Made by a program: the position numbers and the translations under genes
Notes under the pieces: model-generated
What the model was told of the DNA's origin: nothing
Seen by the model: only the letters and a program-made list of their open reading frames with translations
The model's database searches: none
Origin: Arthrobacter celericrescens
Lineage (GTDB): Bacteria > Actinomycetota > Actinomycetes > Actinomycetales > Micrococcaceae
Direction: 5' to 3'
Assembly: GCF_003614925.1 (NCBI RefSeq)
Contig: NZ_QYLP01000090.1
Span: forward strand, 1-64,000
Length of the DNA stretch: 64,000 bases
Shown: in pieces, positions 1 to 9,066 of the stretch
Position numbering within the stretch: position 1 is the first letter of the stretch
Layout: every line of letters begins with the position of its first letter

Positions 1-71
1 CCGACGGATCTATCGAACCCTCAACGCGACAAACCACACCCGCAGCCAGGCTTGACGAACTATAGAAGGGT

Positions 72-94
72 CAACAACTGCGAGCTAGTTGGGG
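72..94. repeat. partial copy of an intergenic palindromic repeat
   Basis: This stretch matches one arm of the long palindrome at 25818-25893: both contain CAACAACTGCGAG followed by a CT/TC swap and AGTTGGG. It lies just past the 3' end of the xanthine dehydrogenase gene. The rest of the first 97 bases holds nothing else I can support. Confidence 0.5.
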
Positions 95-97
95 AAG

Positions 98-2908
98 CTA
101 GACGGCAATCTCTTCCCGGGCCTTCTCCTTCAGGCCCAGGTAGATCTTGTCCCGCGCGATCGGCAGCTCGGCGAAGCGCACCCCCGTGGCGTTGCGGATG
201 GCGTTGGCGAGCGCGGGCGCCACCGGGTTGAAGGGGCTTTCGCTCATCGACTTCGCACCCAGCGGGCCGAGTTCGTCGTTCGTCGACGCGAAGTACACCT
301 CGCTGCGCGGCACGTCCGCGAAGGACGGGATGTGGTACTGCCGCAGGATGTCCGTGGTCACTCGGCCGTCGTCGTCAACTTTCACTTCCTCGTACAGCGC
401 GACGCCCAGGGCCTGCGCGATCCCGCCCTCGATCTGCCCGCGGCACTGCCGCGGATTGACCACCACGCCGGCGTCGGCGGCCTGCACACTCTGCAGGATC
501 CGCAGCTCTCCGGTGCCGGTGTTCACCGCCACCCGGAACCCGTGGACGTTGAACGCGACCGACCGCGGGGTGCCGCCCCAGCGGCCCTCGGCGGACAGTT
601 CGACGCCGGCCCGGTGCGCCGCGCCGTACACCTCGGACAGCGTTACCCGGCGTTCCCCGCAGAGCACGCCGCCGCCGTCGAGCACGCAGTCCGCCTCCGG
701 GACGCCGCTCAGCGCGGACGCCACCGTGCGGATCCGGCGCGCCAGCTCCTGGGCGGCGAGCAGCGTCGCCTGCCCGGCCACCACAGTGCCGGCGGAACCG
801 AAGGCGCCGGTGTCGTGCTCCACGAGGTCCGTGTCGGACTGCCGCACGGCCACCTTCGGGGCCTCGGTGCCCAGGGCCGTCGCCGCGAGCTGGGAGTGCA
901 CCGTGGTGGTGCCGTTGCCGAATTCGGCGGTCCCGACGGCGGCGTCGTACGTGCCGTCGGGCAGCAGGCGCAGGCGGGTGTGGGCGTAGTGGCCGCGCGG
1001 CGGGACGGTGTCGATCATGGACAGGGCGGAGCCGGTGCCGGTGACCCATTCCGGGCCGAGGTCGTCCAGGCCGGCGTCCCGGTAGCGCGCTGCCCCGCGG
1101 TCCAGGGCGTCGCGGACCAGCTGGATGCACTGTTCGAGGCCGTAGCTGCCGTAGTGGACGTCCTCTTCCGGTTCCGGATGGGTGGAGAGCATGTGGTCGC
1201 CGGGGCGGACCATGTTCTTCAGCCGGAAGTCCAGCGGGTCCATGCCGATGCCTTCGGCGAGCTCGTCGATGGCGGACTCGATCGCGAAGATCATCTGGCT
1301 CAGCCCGTAGCCGCGGAAGGCACCGGCCGGGACGGTGTTGGTATACACGGCCCGGGCGTCCACCTTCTTGTTGGCGCAGTTGTACACCGCCAGGGATTCG
1401 CCGCAGCCGTGGAACATGACCCCGGGCGCGTGGTTCCCGTAGGCACCGGTGTTGGTGACCACGTCCAGCTGCAGGGCGGTGAGCAGGCCCTCCCGGTTGG
1501 CTCCGGCCTTGAGCTTGATGGTGAAGGGGTGGCGGGTGGTGGTGGCGGTGAACTGCTCGGTGCGGGTGAACTCCACCTGCACGGGCCGGCGCAGCTTCAG
1601 GGCGGCGAGCGCCACGAGGTCTTCGGTGAGTACCTCCTGCTTGCTGCCGAAGCCGCCGCCCACCCGGCCGGCGACCACACGGACGCGGTCCTCTGACAGG
1701 TCGAACACCCGGGCCAGGGTGCGCTTGACCAGGAACGGCACCTGGCTGGAACTGCGCACCACCAGCCGGTCCTCGTCGTCGAGCCAGGCGATCGCGGCAT
1801 GCGTTTCCATGGCCACGTGCTGGACGCGCTGGGTCTGGTACGTCTTCTCGTGGATGACGTCGGCGGCGGCGAAGCCCGCGGCCACGTCGCCCAGTTCGGA
1901 GTGGACCTCGGCCACCACGTTCTCCAGGGGCCGGGAGATCCGGCTGGTTTCGCCGTCCTTGTCGCCGTGCACGGCGGGCGCTCCCGGCTGCAGGGCGTCG
2001 GCCGGAGTGAAGACGGCGTCCAGGAGTTCGTATTCGACCTCGACGGCGCGTGCCCCGGCTTCCGCCGCGGCCACCGAGTCGGCGACGACGGCGGCCACCC
2101 GCTGCCCGATGAAGCGCACCACGTTATCCAACACCCGCGTGTCGTCGGGGTCGTCGGTGTAGAGCTCGTGCTGGGCGGTGGAGAACAGCTGCGCCGGCGC
2201 GTCCTCGTGGGTGAAGACGGCCACCACCCCGGGCACCCGCAGCGCGGCCGCCGTGTCGATCGACACGATCCGGGCATGCGCGTGCGGCGAGCGCAGCAGC
2301 TTCAGGTGCAGCAGCCCGGGGAGCTGCTCGGGCGGGACGTCCAGGGTGTAGCGTGCGGTGCCGGTGACGACGGCGTGCCCCGCCGGGGCGGGAACGTTGT
2401 CGCCGAGCTGGCCGGAGCCGGAGCCCGAGGCAACCGCGCCGGAACCGGCGGACCCGGCGGCACCGTTCGCCGTGCCGCAGACGGCGTCGGCGATGGAGCG
2501 GTAGCCGGTGCAGCGGCAGAGGTTGCCCTTGAGGTTGCGCGGCAGGTTGGCTTTCTGCTCCTCGTCGAAAGTGGCGGCCGTCATCATCATGCCCGCCGTG
2601 CAGAAGCCGCATTGGAAGCCTTGGTTCTCCAGGAACCGCTCCTGCACCGGGTGCAGCTCCCCCTCCGCGCAGCCCGCAGAAGCGGGCAGGCCCTCGATGG
2701 TGGTCACCGAGTGCCCCTCGGCGCGCACCGCCGGATAGATGCAGCTGTGCACGGGAGTGCCGTCCACGTGGACCGTGCAGGCGCCGCAGTCGCCGCCGTC
2801 GCAGCCCTTCTTGACCCCGAAGTTGCCTTGTTCGCGGAGGAAGGTCCGCAGGCATTGGCCCGGGCGCGGCGACTCCGCAGCGGGGGTTCCGTTGATCTCA
2901 ATTGCCAT
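98..2908 (-). CDS. xanthine dehydrogenase, fused 2Fe-2S and molybdopterin subunit
   Basis: Predicted catalytic subunit that oxidises hypoxanthine/xanthine to urate in the cytoplasm, 936 residues. Residues 1-140 are a 2Fe-2S domain: C36, C41, C44 and C56 form a plant-ferredoxin-type cluster, and C100, C103, C131 and C133 form the second cluster of the xanthine oxidase family. A Gly/Ser-rich linker (about 145-170) joins it to the aldehyde oxidase/xanthine dehydrogenase molybdenum domains. Near the C-terminus the segment [14 protein letters not shown] supplies the likely active-site Glu. The ATG at 2908 follows AGGAGGCCCCGA and overlaps the FAD-subunit stop by 11 nt, so the genes are probably translationally coupled. 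Most bacterial enzymes carry the FeS and Mo parts on separate chains; the fusion resembles E. coli XdhD. The exact purine substrate is inferred from context. Confidence 0.9.
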   Translation of the reverse strand: MAIEINGTPAAESPRPGQCLRTFLREQGNFGVKKGCDGGDCGACTVHVDGTPVHSCIYPAVRAEGHSVTTIEGLPASAGCAEGELHPVQERFLENQGFQCGFCTAGMMMTAATFDEEQKANLPRNLKGNLCRCTGYRSIADAVCGTANGAAGSAGSGAVASGSGSGQLGDNVPAPAGHAVVTGTARYTLDVPPEQLPGLLHLKLLRSPHAHARIVSIDTAAALRVPGVVAVFTHEDAPAQLFSTAQHELYTDDPDDTRVLDNVVRFIGQRVAAVVADSVAAAEAGARAVEVEYELLDAVFTPADALQPGAPAVHGDKDGETSRISRPLENVVAEVHSELGDVAAGFAAADVIHEKTYQTQRVQHVAMETHAAIAWLDDEDRLVVRSSSQVPFLVKRTLARVFDLSEDRVRVVAGRVGGGFGSKQEVLTEDLVALAALKLRRPVQVEFTRTEQFTATTTRHPFTIKLKAGANREGLLTALQLDVVTNTGAYGNHAPGVMFHGCGESLAVYNCANKKVDARAVYTNTVPAGAFRGYGLSQMIFAIESAIDELAEGIGMDPLDFRLKNMVRPGDHMLSTHPEPEEDVHYGSYGLEQCIQLVRDALDRGAARYRDAGLDDLGPEWVTGTGSALSMIDTVPPRGHYAHTRLRLLPDGTYDAAVGTAEFGNGTTTVHSQLAATALGTEAPKVAVRQSDTDLVEHDTGAFGSAGTVVAGQATLLAAQELARRIRTVASALSGVPEADCVLDGGGVLCGERRVTLSEVYGAAHRAGVELSAEGRWGGTPRSVAFNVHGFRVAVNTGTGELRILQSVQAADAGVVVNPRQCRGQIEGGIAQALGVALYEEVKVDDDGRVTTDILRQYHIPSFADVPRSEVYFASTNDELGPLGAKSMSESPFNPVAPALANAIRNATGVRFAELPIARDKIYLGLKEKAREEIAV

Positions 2909-3884
2909 TCGGGGCCTCCTTCGTGGGGGCTGGAGTCTGCGGGAAAGTCTGTGCGGCCGAAGCCTGGGCTGACGTGGCGTGCGGTCTTCCGGAAGGGCTC
3001 CAGAAATCGCCGGACACCCGGATTCCTTCGCCCAGGAGCTCGGCACGGATTTCCTCCGCCAGCCGGAACGTCATGTCGCGGCGCCAGGCGGGCAGGCCAT
3101 GGATGTCGTCGTGGTAGAGATCCGCCGGGATCGAGTGTTCGACGGCGTCAGCCAACTGCTGCGCGTCAGGCAGCTTCGCCGCGGCGAAGCGCAGCTGCAC
3201 CGGGCGTTTGGTGGCGGCCGTGACGGTCAGGACCAGTCCGCCGTCGGGATCCAGGCGGCCGGTCAGCAGCGCGCCGGAGCGGCCGAGGTTGCTCAGCGAG
3301 AGCCGCCGGAACGCCACCTTGGCGGACAGCGCGGATGCCGGGATGAAGATGCTGCGCAGCAGCTCACCGGGGGCCAGGCAGTTCCTGGCATCGCCGGTGA
3401 CGAAATCCGCCACGGGGACCGTCCGGGTGGCGCCGCCGGAGCCGAGGATGGTGGCAGTGGCGTCGAGCCCGGCGCACAGGGAGATCATGGGCCCGGCGGG
3501 CAGCGAGGTGCAGATATTGCCGCCCACGGTGGACATGTTCCACACCTTGAAGGAGGCCACGAAGGAGTCGCAGCACGGCCGGAACAGGTCCAGGCCGGAC
3601 CAGCCGCGGCCGGCCACGGAGGGGGAATCCGGCAGGGCGTAGAGTTCGGCCACGGTGCAGGTGGCGGCAAGTTCGATGCCGGCCTCGTTCGCGGTGGCGG
3701 GGGTCCAGCCGGCCTGTCCGAGGTCCAGCAGGCGCCTCAGCGGTCCGCCGTCGGAGACGGAACGGCCGAAGGCGAAGCTGCCGTAGGAAAACAGGACCGT
3801 TCCGCCTGCCAGCCAGGCGTCGCCGTCGCGCCATTCGGCCGGATCGGTGGTGGGCACCACCGCCTCGATGGTGTTCATGTCCAT
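2898..3884 (-). CDS. xanthine dehydrogenase FAD-binding subunit
   Basis: FAD subunit that passes electrons from the FeS clusters to NAD, 328 residues, close to the usual length of this family. The N-terminus carries an AGGT nucleotide-binding loop ([10 protein letters not shown]) and the middle has the FAD motif [14 protein letters not shown], both typical of CO dehydrogenase/xanthine dehydrogenase flavoproteins. The ATG at 3884 is chosen because GAAAGG lies 7-8 nt upstream. The start overlaps the end of xdhC by 10 nt and the stop overlaps the next gene by 11 nt, so the three genes form one coupled operon. A second ATG at 3878 is possible. Confidence 0.9.
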   Translation of the reverse strand: MDMNTIEAVVPTTDPAEWRDGDAWLAGGTVLFSYGSFAFGRSVSDGGPLRRLLDLGQAGWTPATANEAGIELAATCTVAELYALPDSPSVAGRGWSGLDLFRPCCDSFVASFKVWNMSTVGGNICTSLPAGPMISLCAGLDATATILGSGGATRTVPVADFVTGDARNCLAPGELLRSIFIPASALSAKVAFRRLSLSNLGRSGALLTGRLDPDGGLVLTVTAATKRPVQLRFAAAKLPDAQQLADAVEHSIPADLYHDDIHGLPAWRRDMTFRLAEEIRAELLGEGIRVSGDFWSPSGRPHATSAQASAAQTFPQTPAPTKEAPNGN

Positions 3885-5089
3885 TGCTGCGCCTTTCGGG
3901 CCGGGCTCGTTGAAAGAGTGCTTGTAGAAGTCATTGAAGGGTCTGTTGCGTGGATGGGGCCGCTGCCGTTCCGCAGGGGCGCGGCCGAGGCGTTGCCCCG
4001 GGACGCGATGATTTCCGCCGTGACGGACACCGCCACCTCGGCGGGGGTGACGGCGCCCAGGTCCAGGCCGATCGGCGAATGGAGCCGCTGCAGGGCTTCG
4101 GCCGTGGTGCCTTCGGCGAGCAGCGAGTCCACGCGCTGGCGGTGGCTGCGCCGCGAACCCATGGCTCCCACGTAGGCGAGCCCGGGTTCCGAGGCCAGGT
4201 CCAGGGCGGTGCGCAGCAGCGGGATGTCGAACTTGGGGTCGTGGCTGAGCACGCACACCACGGTCCGCGCGTCGATCCGGCCGGCCTCGGCCTCGGCGGC
4301 GAGGTAGCGGTGCGGCCAGGCGGTGGCCAGTTCATCGGCGGCACGGAAGCGTTCCTGGCCGGTGAACGCCGGCCGGGCATCACACAGGGTCACGTGGTAG
4401 CCGAGCAGCTTGCCGGCCGGGATGAGGGCGGCAGCGAAGTCGTTGGCGCCGAAGACCAGCATGCGGGGTGCGGGCAGCCGGCTCTCGACGAAGAGCGTGA
4501 TGGGTTCCGTGTCCGGATCGCAGCCCCCCGGCGATTCGAGCCGGACCAGCCCGGCCCGTCCGCCGCGCAGCAGCGGTTCGAGCTGGGCCGCCGCGGCGGC
4601 CAGCACCGCCGGGTCGTCGCCCAGCAGCCGCGCCAGGTCCGCCGAAGCGGCGGCGCGGAAGTGCGCGGGGTCATCGACCACGACGGCGCCCGGGGCGTCG
4701 AGCCTGCGGATAAGTGCCAGGGCCGCCCCTGCGCCCCTGCCGGCCAGTGCGCCGAAGCCTGCGAGTTCGGCCGGGTCGGCCGGTTGGATGTGGACTTCCA
4801 GCTCGCCGCCGCAGCTGAGCCCGACGGCGAAGGCGTCCTCGGCACTGTAGCCGAACAGCTCGAGGCGGCTGCCGCCGTCGCGCATCGATTCCAGGGCCGC
4901 CTCCACGACGGCGCCTTCGACGCAGCCGCCGGACAAGCTGCCCAGGACCTCGCCGTGTTCAGACACCAGCATCGAGGTGCCCATTGGGCGGGGAACGGAA
5001 CCGCCGCAGGCCACGATGGTGGCGACGGCGCAGCGCTGGCCGCTCAGGGCGGGTTGCCAGCTGCCGAGTGTCGGCATCAGATCCAGCAT
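3875..5089 (-). CDS. xdhC: XdhC/CoxI family molybdenum cofactor insertion protein
   Basis: Accessory protein that in this family binds and sulfurates molybdenum cofactor and inserts it into xanthine dehydrogenase; it is not part of the final enzyme. The 404-residue protein has the N-terminal XdhC/CoxI domain (ATIVACGGSVPRPMGTSM and the SLSGGCVEG motif with its conserved Cys) and a C-terminal Rossmann domain beginning near RMLVFGANDFA. The start is placed at ATG 5089, about 9 nt after AGGAA; a GTG at 5096-5098 is too close to that Shine-Dalgarno. It is the first gene of the xdhC-FAD-FeS/Mo operon, and its stop overlaps the FAD subunit start. Confidence 0.88.
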   Translation of the reverse strand: MLDLMPTLGSWQPALSGQRCAVATIVACGGSVPRPMGTSMLVSEHGEVLGSLSGGCVEGAVVEAALESMRDGGSRLELFGYSAEDAFAVGLSCGGELEVHIQPADPAELAGFGALAGRGAGAALALIRRLDAPGAVVVDDPAHFRAAASADLARLLGDDPAVLAAAAAQLEPLLRGGRAGLVRLESPGGCDPDTEPITLFVESRLPAPRMLVFGANDFAAALIPAGKLLGYHVTLCDARPAFTGQERFRAADELATAWPHRYLAAEAEAGRIDARTVVCVLSHDPKFDIPLLRTALDLASEPGLAYVGAMGSRRSHRQRVDSLLAEGTTAEALQRLHSPIGLDLGAVTPAEVAVSVTAEIIASRGNASAAPLRNGSGPIHATDPSMTSTSTLSTSPARKAQQWT

Positions 5090-5112
5090 GGAAATCACTT
5101 CCTTTACCGTGA

Positions 5113-5142
5113 CGTTCCGGGCGGGTTTCCCCGCCCGGAACG
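5113..5142. terminator. perfect 13-bp hairpin between permease and xdhC
   Basis: CGTTCCGGGCGGG and its exact complement flank a four-base loop (TTTC). It lies between two minus-strand genes, so it probably ends the guaD/permease transcript before xdhC. It has no U-tract and could also shape the xdhC leader. Confidence 0.6.
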
Positions 5143-5205
5143 GTTCGCGATCCTCTCCCTAGTCTTGTTCTTCCCTGCCGTTCTGGGAAGGACGCCCAGG
5201 GAGTG

Positions 5206-6759
5206 TCAGACGCCGAGCAGGGTGTTGATGGGGCCGCGCGCGAAGTAGACCAGGAAGCCCGCGGTGACCACCCACATGAGCGGATGGACCTTCCGGGCCC
5301 GGCCGGATGCGGCGCTCACCACGGCGTAGGAAACGAATCCGACGCCGATGCCGTTGGCGATCGAGTAGCTCAGCGGCATGGTGACGATGGTGAGGAAGGC
5401 CGGCAGCGCCACCGAGAACTTGGTGAACTTGATCTCCCGGATCTGGGCCATCATCATCGCGCCGACCACCACCAGGGCGGCCGCGGCCACCTCGATGGGA
5501 ACCACGGAGGTCAGCGGCGTGAAGAACATCGAACCCAGGAACAGGACTCCCGTAACCACGGAGGCCAGGCCCGTGCGGGCGCCTTCGCCGATGCCGGCCG
5601 CGGAGTCGATGTAGACGGTGTTGGACGACCCGGAGGTTCCGCCGCCCACCACTGCGCCCATGCCTTCGACAATGAAGGCCGACTTCAGCTTGGGGAACGT
5701 GCCGTCCTTGTGGGCCACACCGGCGCTCTTGGCCAGGCCGGTCATGGTGCCCATCGCGTCGAAGAAGTTGGTGAACACCAGGGTGAAGACCAGCATGGTG
5801 GCAGCGAGGCCGCCGATCCGTGCGAACGAGCCGAAGATGTCGAACTGGCCCACCAGGCCCAGGTCGGGGACGGATACCAGGTGCCCTGACAGGACGGGCG
5901 TGTTGAGGTGCCACCCGCCGGGGTTGTCTGCGCCGCCGGGACCGATCCGGAACACGGCCTCGGCAACGGCGGCGAGGACGGTTGTAGCGACGATGCCGAT
6001 CAGCAGGCCGCCCTGGATCTTGCGTGCCACGAGGATACCCATGACCAGCAGTCCGACGATGAATACGAGTGTGGGGATGGACGTGATGGATCCATCGTTG
6101 CCGAGCTGGACCGGCGGGCCGCCCTTGGTGGCGCGGACGAAGCCGGAGTCGACGAAGCCGATGAAGGCGATGAACAGGCCAATGCCGACGGTGATGGCGG
6201 CCTTGAGTTCCTTGGGTACTGCCTTGAAAATCGCCGTCCGTGCGCCCGTGGCGCCGAAGAGGACGATCAGGATGCCGTTGATGACCACCAGGCCCATGGC
6301 TTCGGGCCACGTGACCTCCTGGATCACCGCGACGGCGAGGAAGGAGTTGATGCCCAGGCCGGCCGCGAGGCCGAAGGGCAGGTTGGCCACCAGGCCGAAA
6401 ACGATCGTCATGACGCCGGCGGTCAGGCCTGTAACGGCGCCGACCTGTGCGGCCGAGAGCCACCCCCCGGCGACATCCGTGGGGGCGTTCTCTGCCGAGA
6501 AGCCGCCCAGGATGAGCGGGTTGAGGATGACGATGTACGCCATGGTGAAGAACGTGACCAGGCCGCCGCGGAATTCGCGGGCCAGCGTGGAGCCGCGCTT
6601 GGAGATCTGGAAGAACGTGTCAAGGAACGCCGGCGGCTTCTTGCCGTTTCCTGCTCCTGAAGGCGCGGGCTTTGCGTGTGCCGCTGTGGGCTCTGCGCTG
6701 TTGTGCCCGTTGGGGAGCAACGCAGCCTGCTTTTCAGCGGAATTGTCCAGGATTGTCAT
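5206..6759 (-). CDS. NCS2 family (AzgA-type) purine permease
   Basis: Proton-coupled importer for adenine, guanine or hypoxanthine in the cytoplasmic membrane, 517 residues with about 12-14 hydrophobic segments. The segment REFRGGLVTFFTMAYIVILN and the later GLGINSFLAVAV and TGLTAGVMT stretches are characteristic of the AzgA/PbuG branch of NCS2. The start is uncertain: ATG 6759 has GGTGG upstream, while an in-frame GTG at 6768 adds three residues. The gene begins 15 nt after the guanine deaminase stop, so the two are co-transcribed; the pairing suggests guanine uptake followed by deamination. Confidence 0.87.
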   Translation of the reverse strand: MTILDNSAEKQAALLPNGHNSAEPTAAHAKPAPSGAGNGKKPPAFLDTFFQISKRGSTLAREFRGGLVTFFTMAYIVILNPLILGGFSAENAPTDVAGGWLSAAQVGAVTGLTAGVMTIVFGLVANLPFGLAAGLGINSFLAVAVIQEVTWPEAMGLVVINGILIVLFGATGARTAIFKAVPKELKAAITVGIGLFIAFIGFVDSGFVRATKGGPPVQLGNDGSITSIPTLVFIVGLLVMGILVARKIQGGLLIGIVATTVLAAVAEAVFRIGPGGADNPGGWHLNTPVLSGHLVSVPDLGLVGQFDIFGSFARIGGLAATMLVFTLVFTNFFDAMGTMTGLAKSAGVAHKDGTFPKLKSAFIVEGMGAVVGGGTSGSSNTVYIDSAAGIGEGARTGLASVVTGVLFLGSMFFTPLTSVVPIEVAAAALVVVGAMMMAQIREIKFTKFSVALPAFLTIVTMPLSYSIANGIGVGFVSYAVVSAASGRARKVHPLMWVVTAGFLVYFARGPINTLLGV

Positions 6760-6774
6760 GTCAGCCACCGGGCC

Positions 6775-7269
6775 CTAGTAGTCGATCCTGGAATCGAGGG
6801 TGTTCCACGTGGTGAACGGCTGGATGACGGGCGGGGCTTGGGGGTCTCCCAGTTCCAGCCGGGCGACCGGCATAAGTGCGTCCCGGTTGTCATTCTCGAA
6901 GTATTCGTAGAAGACGGCGTCGTCGAAGCCGACGGAGGCGGCGTCGTGGCGGTCTGCGGCGAAGAACACGCGGTCGATGCGGGCCCAGAGTGCGGAGGCC
7001 AGGCACATGGGGCATGGCTCGCAGCTGGTGTAGAGGGTGGCGCCGCTCAGGTCGAAGGTTCCGAGTTCGCGGCAGGCGTTGCGGATGGCGGTGACTTCAG
7101 CGTGGGCCGTGGGGTCGTTGCTGGCAGTGACGCGGTTGACGCCTTCGAAGGCCCTGCCGTCCGCGGTGACGACGACGGCGCCGAACGGGCCGCCGCTGTC
7201 CAGGACGTTGGCAGTTGCCAGTTCGATGGAGGTGGCCAGGTGCTTTTCGGCCGTGACGGTTGTACTCAT
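6775..7269 (-). CDS. guaD: guanine deaminase (cytidine deaminase fold)
   Basis: Zinc hydrolase predicted to convert guanine to xanthine and ammonia, 164 residues. The zinc-site motifs are visible: HAE in PTAHAEVTAI and PCPMC in TSCEPCPMCLASALWARI, giving one His and two Cys ligands plus the proton-shuttling Glu. Length and the Asp/Tyr-rich C-terminus fit Bacillus GuaD-type enzymes better than tRNA adenosine deaminase. ATG 7269 follows AAAGGAAG by 8 nt. It lies directly upstream of the purine permease and feeds the xanthine dehydrogenase operon. A related nucleoside/ammeline-type deaminase cannot be excluded. Confidence 0.87.
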   Translation of the reverse strand: MSTTVTAEKHLATSIELATANVLDSGGPFGAVVVTADGRAFEGVNRVTASNDPTAHAEVTAIRNACRELGTFDLSGATLYTSCEPCPMCLASALWARIDRVFFAADRHDAASVGFDDAVFYEYFENDNRDALMPVARLELGDPQAPPVIQPFTTWNTLDSRIDY

Positions 7270-7482
7270 TGTGCGACTTCCTTTTGCTGTGGAAGCGCTG
7301 GCGACCGAAAAACACCAAGGAACGGAACTGTGCCGCGGTTACCAGGCTTCAGCATGTGCGATGAAGGTTGAGTTACGCCTGGTAGATAGCTTCCCGGAGT
7401 CCGGGTGCCCGCCTTTGGCAGTTAGAGATTAGCACCGCTGTGTGAGCCGCGCCATAGGTTTTTGAAAAATAAATATCGCGAT

Positions 7483-7500
7483 GTGAAATCTGCGTTTCAC
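7483..7500. promoter_or_regulatory. inverted repeat, candidate operator
   Basis: GTGAAA and TTTCAC half-sites are separated by six bases. The half-sites resemble the GTGGAAA/TTTCCAC palindromes at 20540-20560 and 43364-43381. It lies 23 bases upstream of the -35 element at 7524, in a divergent purine-gene promoter. Regulator assignment is inference. Confidence 0.45.
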
Positions 7501-7523
7501 CAGCCTCACGTGGCCGGTCGCAC

Positions 7524-7552
7524 TTGGCAGACAGAAGTGCCGCCGCTACGCT
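7524..7552 (+). promoter_or_regulatory. sigma-70-type promoter for 8-oxoguanine deaminase
   Basis: TTGGCA and TACGCT are separated by exactly 17 bases and lie about 75 bases before the ATG at 7629. The match is good for an actinobacterial housekeeping promoter but rests on sequence only. Confidence 0.45.
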
Positions 7553-7628
7553 GCCCGTACACCTGGATCAGCAGACAGGGCCTAACTGAGCTGGCACGCA
7601 CACCGTCACACAGCCAAAGGAGACCGTC

Positions 7629-9017
7629 ATGGCACCTGTCCCCGCAACGATTCTGCAGGAGGCCCCCGCCCCGTCCAGGCTCTGGATCAAGAACCCCCTC
7701 GCCGCCTTCACCGCCAACGGCCTCGACGCCGGCGGCGGCCTGGTGGTCAGCGAGGGACGGATCGCCGAACTCGTGCCCGGAGGAGGACAGCCGTCCGCGC
7801 CGTGCGATGAGGTGTTCGACGCCGGACGGCACGTCCTGCTGCCCGGCCTGGTCAACACGCACCACCACTTCTACCAGACCCTCACCCGCGCCTGGGGGCC
7901 GGTGGCGAATGCTCCCCTGTTCCCCTGGCTGCAGAACCTGTACCCCGTCTGGGCGCGGCTGACCCCCGACAGCCTGGAACTCGCCGTCGAAGTGGCCCTC
8001 GCGGAGCTGCTGCTCTCGGGCTGCACCACCGCGGCGGACCACCACTACTTGTTCCCCGCCGGGCTGCAGGACGCCATCGACATCGAGGCCGCCGTGGTTC
8101 GCCGCATGGGCATGCGGGCCACGCTCACCCGCGGTTCCATGACGCTCGGCGAGGACGAGGGCGGGCTGCCGCCGCGGTCCACGGTGCAGGACCCGGAGAC
8201 GATCCTGGCCGACAGCGAACGGCTCATCTGCCAGTACCACGAGCCCGGCGAGGGCGCCGTGATCCAGATTGCGCTGGCGCCATGTTCCCCGTTCTCGGTC
8301 ACCAAGGAGATCATGGCCGAAAGCGCCGCCCTGGCTGAGAAGCACGACGTCCGCCTGCACACGCACCTGGCCGAAACCCTGGACGAGGAGGACTTCTGCC
8401 GGGAAATGTTCGGGCTGCGCACCGTGGACTACCTGGAGAGCGTCGGTTGGCTCGGCAGCCGCACGTGGCTGGGCCACGGCATCCATTTCGACGACGGCGA
8501 GATCGCCCGGCTGGGAGCCGCGGGCACCGCCGTCGCGCACTGCCCGACGTCGAACATGCGGCTCGCGTCCGGCACCGCACGGGTGCTGGAACTCGAGGAT
8601 GCCGGGGTTCCGGTGGGACTGGGCGTGGACGGATCGGCATCCAACGACGCCTCGAACATGGTCCTGGAGGCCAGGCAGGCGCTGTACCTGCAGCGGCTGC
8701 GCTACGGCGCGGACGTTCCGGTGGAGCGGGCGCTGCGCTGGGCCACCCGGGGTTCGGCGGCAGTGCTGGGCCGTGCGGACATAGGCCAGCTGGCGCCGGG
8801 CCTGCAGGCGGACCTGGCCATGTTCACGCTGGACGAGCTGCGGTTTTCCGGCAGCCACGATCCGGTGGCGGCCCTGTTGCTGTGCGGCGCGGACCGCGCG
8901 GACCGGGTGATGGTCGGCGGAACCTGGCGGGTGGTGGATGGCGCCATCCCCGGCCTGGATGTGGCAGGACTGGCGGCGAAGCACACGGCTGCGGCACGGA
9001 AGCTCATCGCCGGTTAG
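7629..9017 (+). CDS. 8-oxoguanine deaminase / amidohydrolase
   Basis: Metal-dependent amidohydrolase of the TrzN/AtzB-like group, predicted to deaminate 8-oxoguanine (or a similar aminopurine) to urate, 462 residues. The metal-site motifs are complete: PGLVNTHHHFYQ (H78 and H80), HTHLAET, HGIHFDDGEI and the Asp in GVDGSASNDASNM. ATG 7629 follows AAAGGAG by 7 nt. It is transcribed away from guanine deaminase and fits an island where purines converge on urate. Automatic annotations often call such proteins hydroxydechloroatrazine ethylaminohydrolase; the purine context favours 8-oxoguanine deaminase. Confidence 0.85.
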   Translation: MAPVPATILQEAPAPSRLWIKNPLAAFTANGLDAGGGLVVSEGRIAELVPGGGQPSAPCDEVFDAGRHVLLPGLVNTHHHFYQTLTRAWGPVANAPLFPWLQNLYPVWARLTPDSLELAVEVALAELLLSGCTTAADHHYLFPAGLQDAIDIEAAVVRRMGMRATLTRGSMTLGEDEGGLPPRSTVQDPETILADSERLICQYHEPGEGAVIQIALAPCSPFSVTKEIMAESAALAEKHDVRLHTHLAETLDEEDFCREMFGLRTVDYLESVGWLGSRTWLGHGIHFDDGEIARLGAAGTAVAHCPTSNMRLASGTARVLELEDAGVPVGLGVDGSASNDASNMVLEARQALYLQRLRYGADVPVERALRWATRGSAAVLGRADIGQLAPGLQADLAMFTLDELRFSGSHDPVAALLLCGADRADRVMVGGTWRVVDGAIPGLDVAGLAAKHTAAARKLIAG

Positions 9018-9066
9018 GCCGTGCTTGCGAAAGCGGCGATCCGGATCCTTCTGCGCACATGAGGTT

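Larger units (their letters stand above)
7270..7628. other. divergent promoter region, guaD / 8-oxoguanine deaminase
   Basis: This 359-base gap separates the divergent guanine deaminase and 8-oxoguanine deaminase genes. It contains an AT-rich stretch (about 7460-7480), an inverted repeat at 7483-7500, a plus-strand promoter-like pair at 7524-7552 and a minus-strand TAATCT element at 7426-7431. I see no convincing short gene in it. Confidence 0.6.

Noticed and set aside
89..1696. Long open frame on the plus strand opposite the xanthine dehydrogenase gene
   Set aside because: It is antisense to a clear gene, has Arg/Gly/His-rich low-complexity composition and no domain; open frames of this kind are expected in high-GC DNA.
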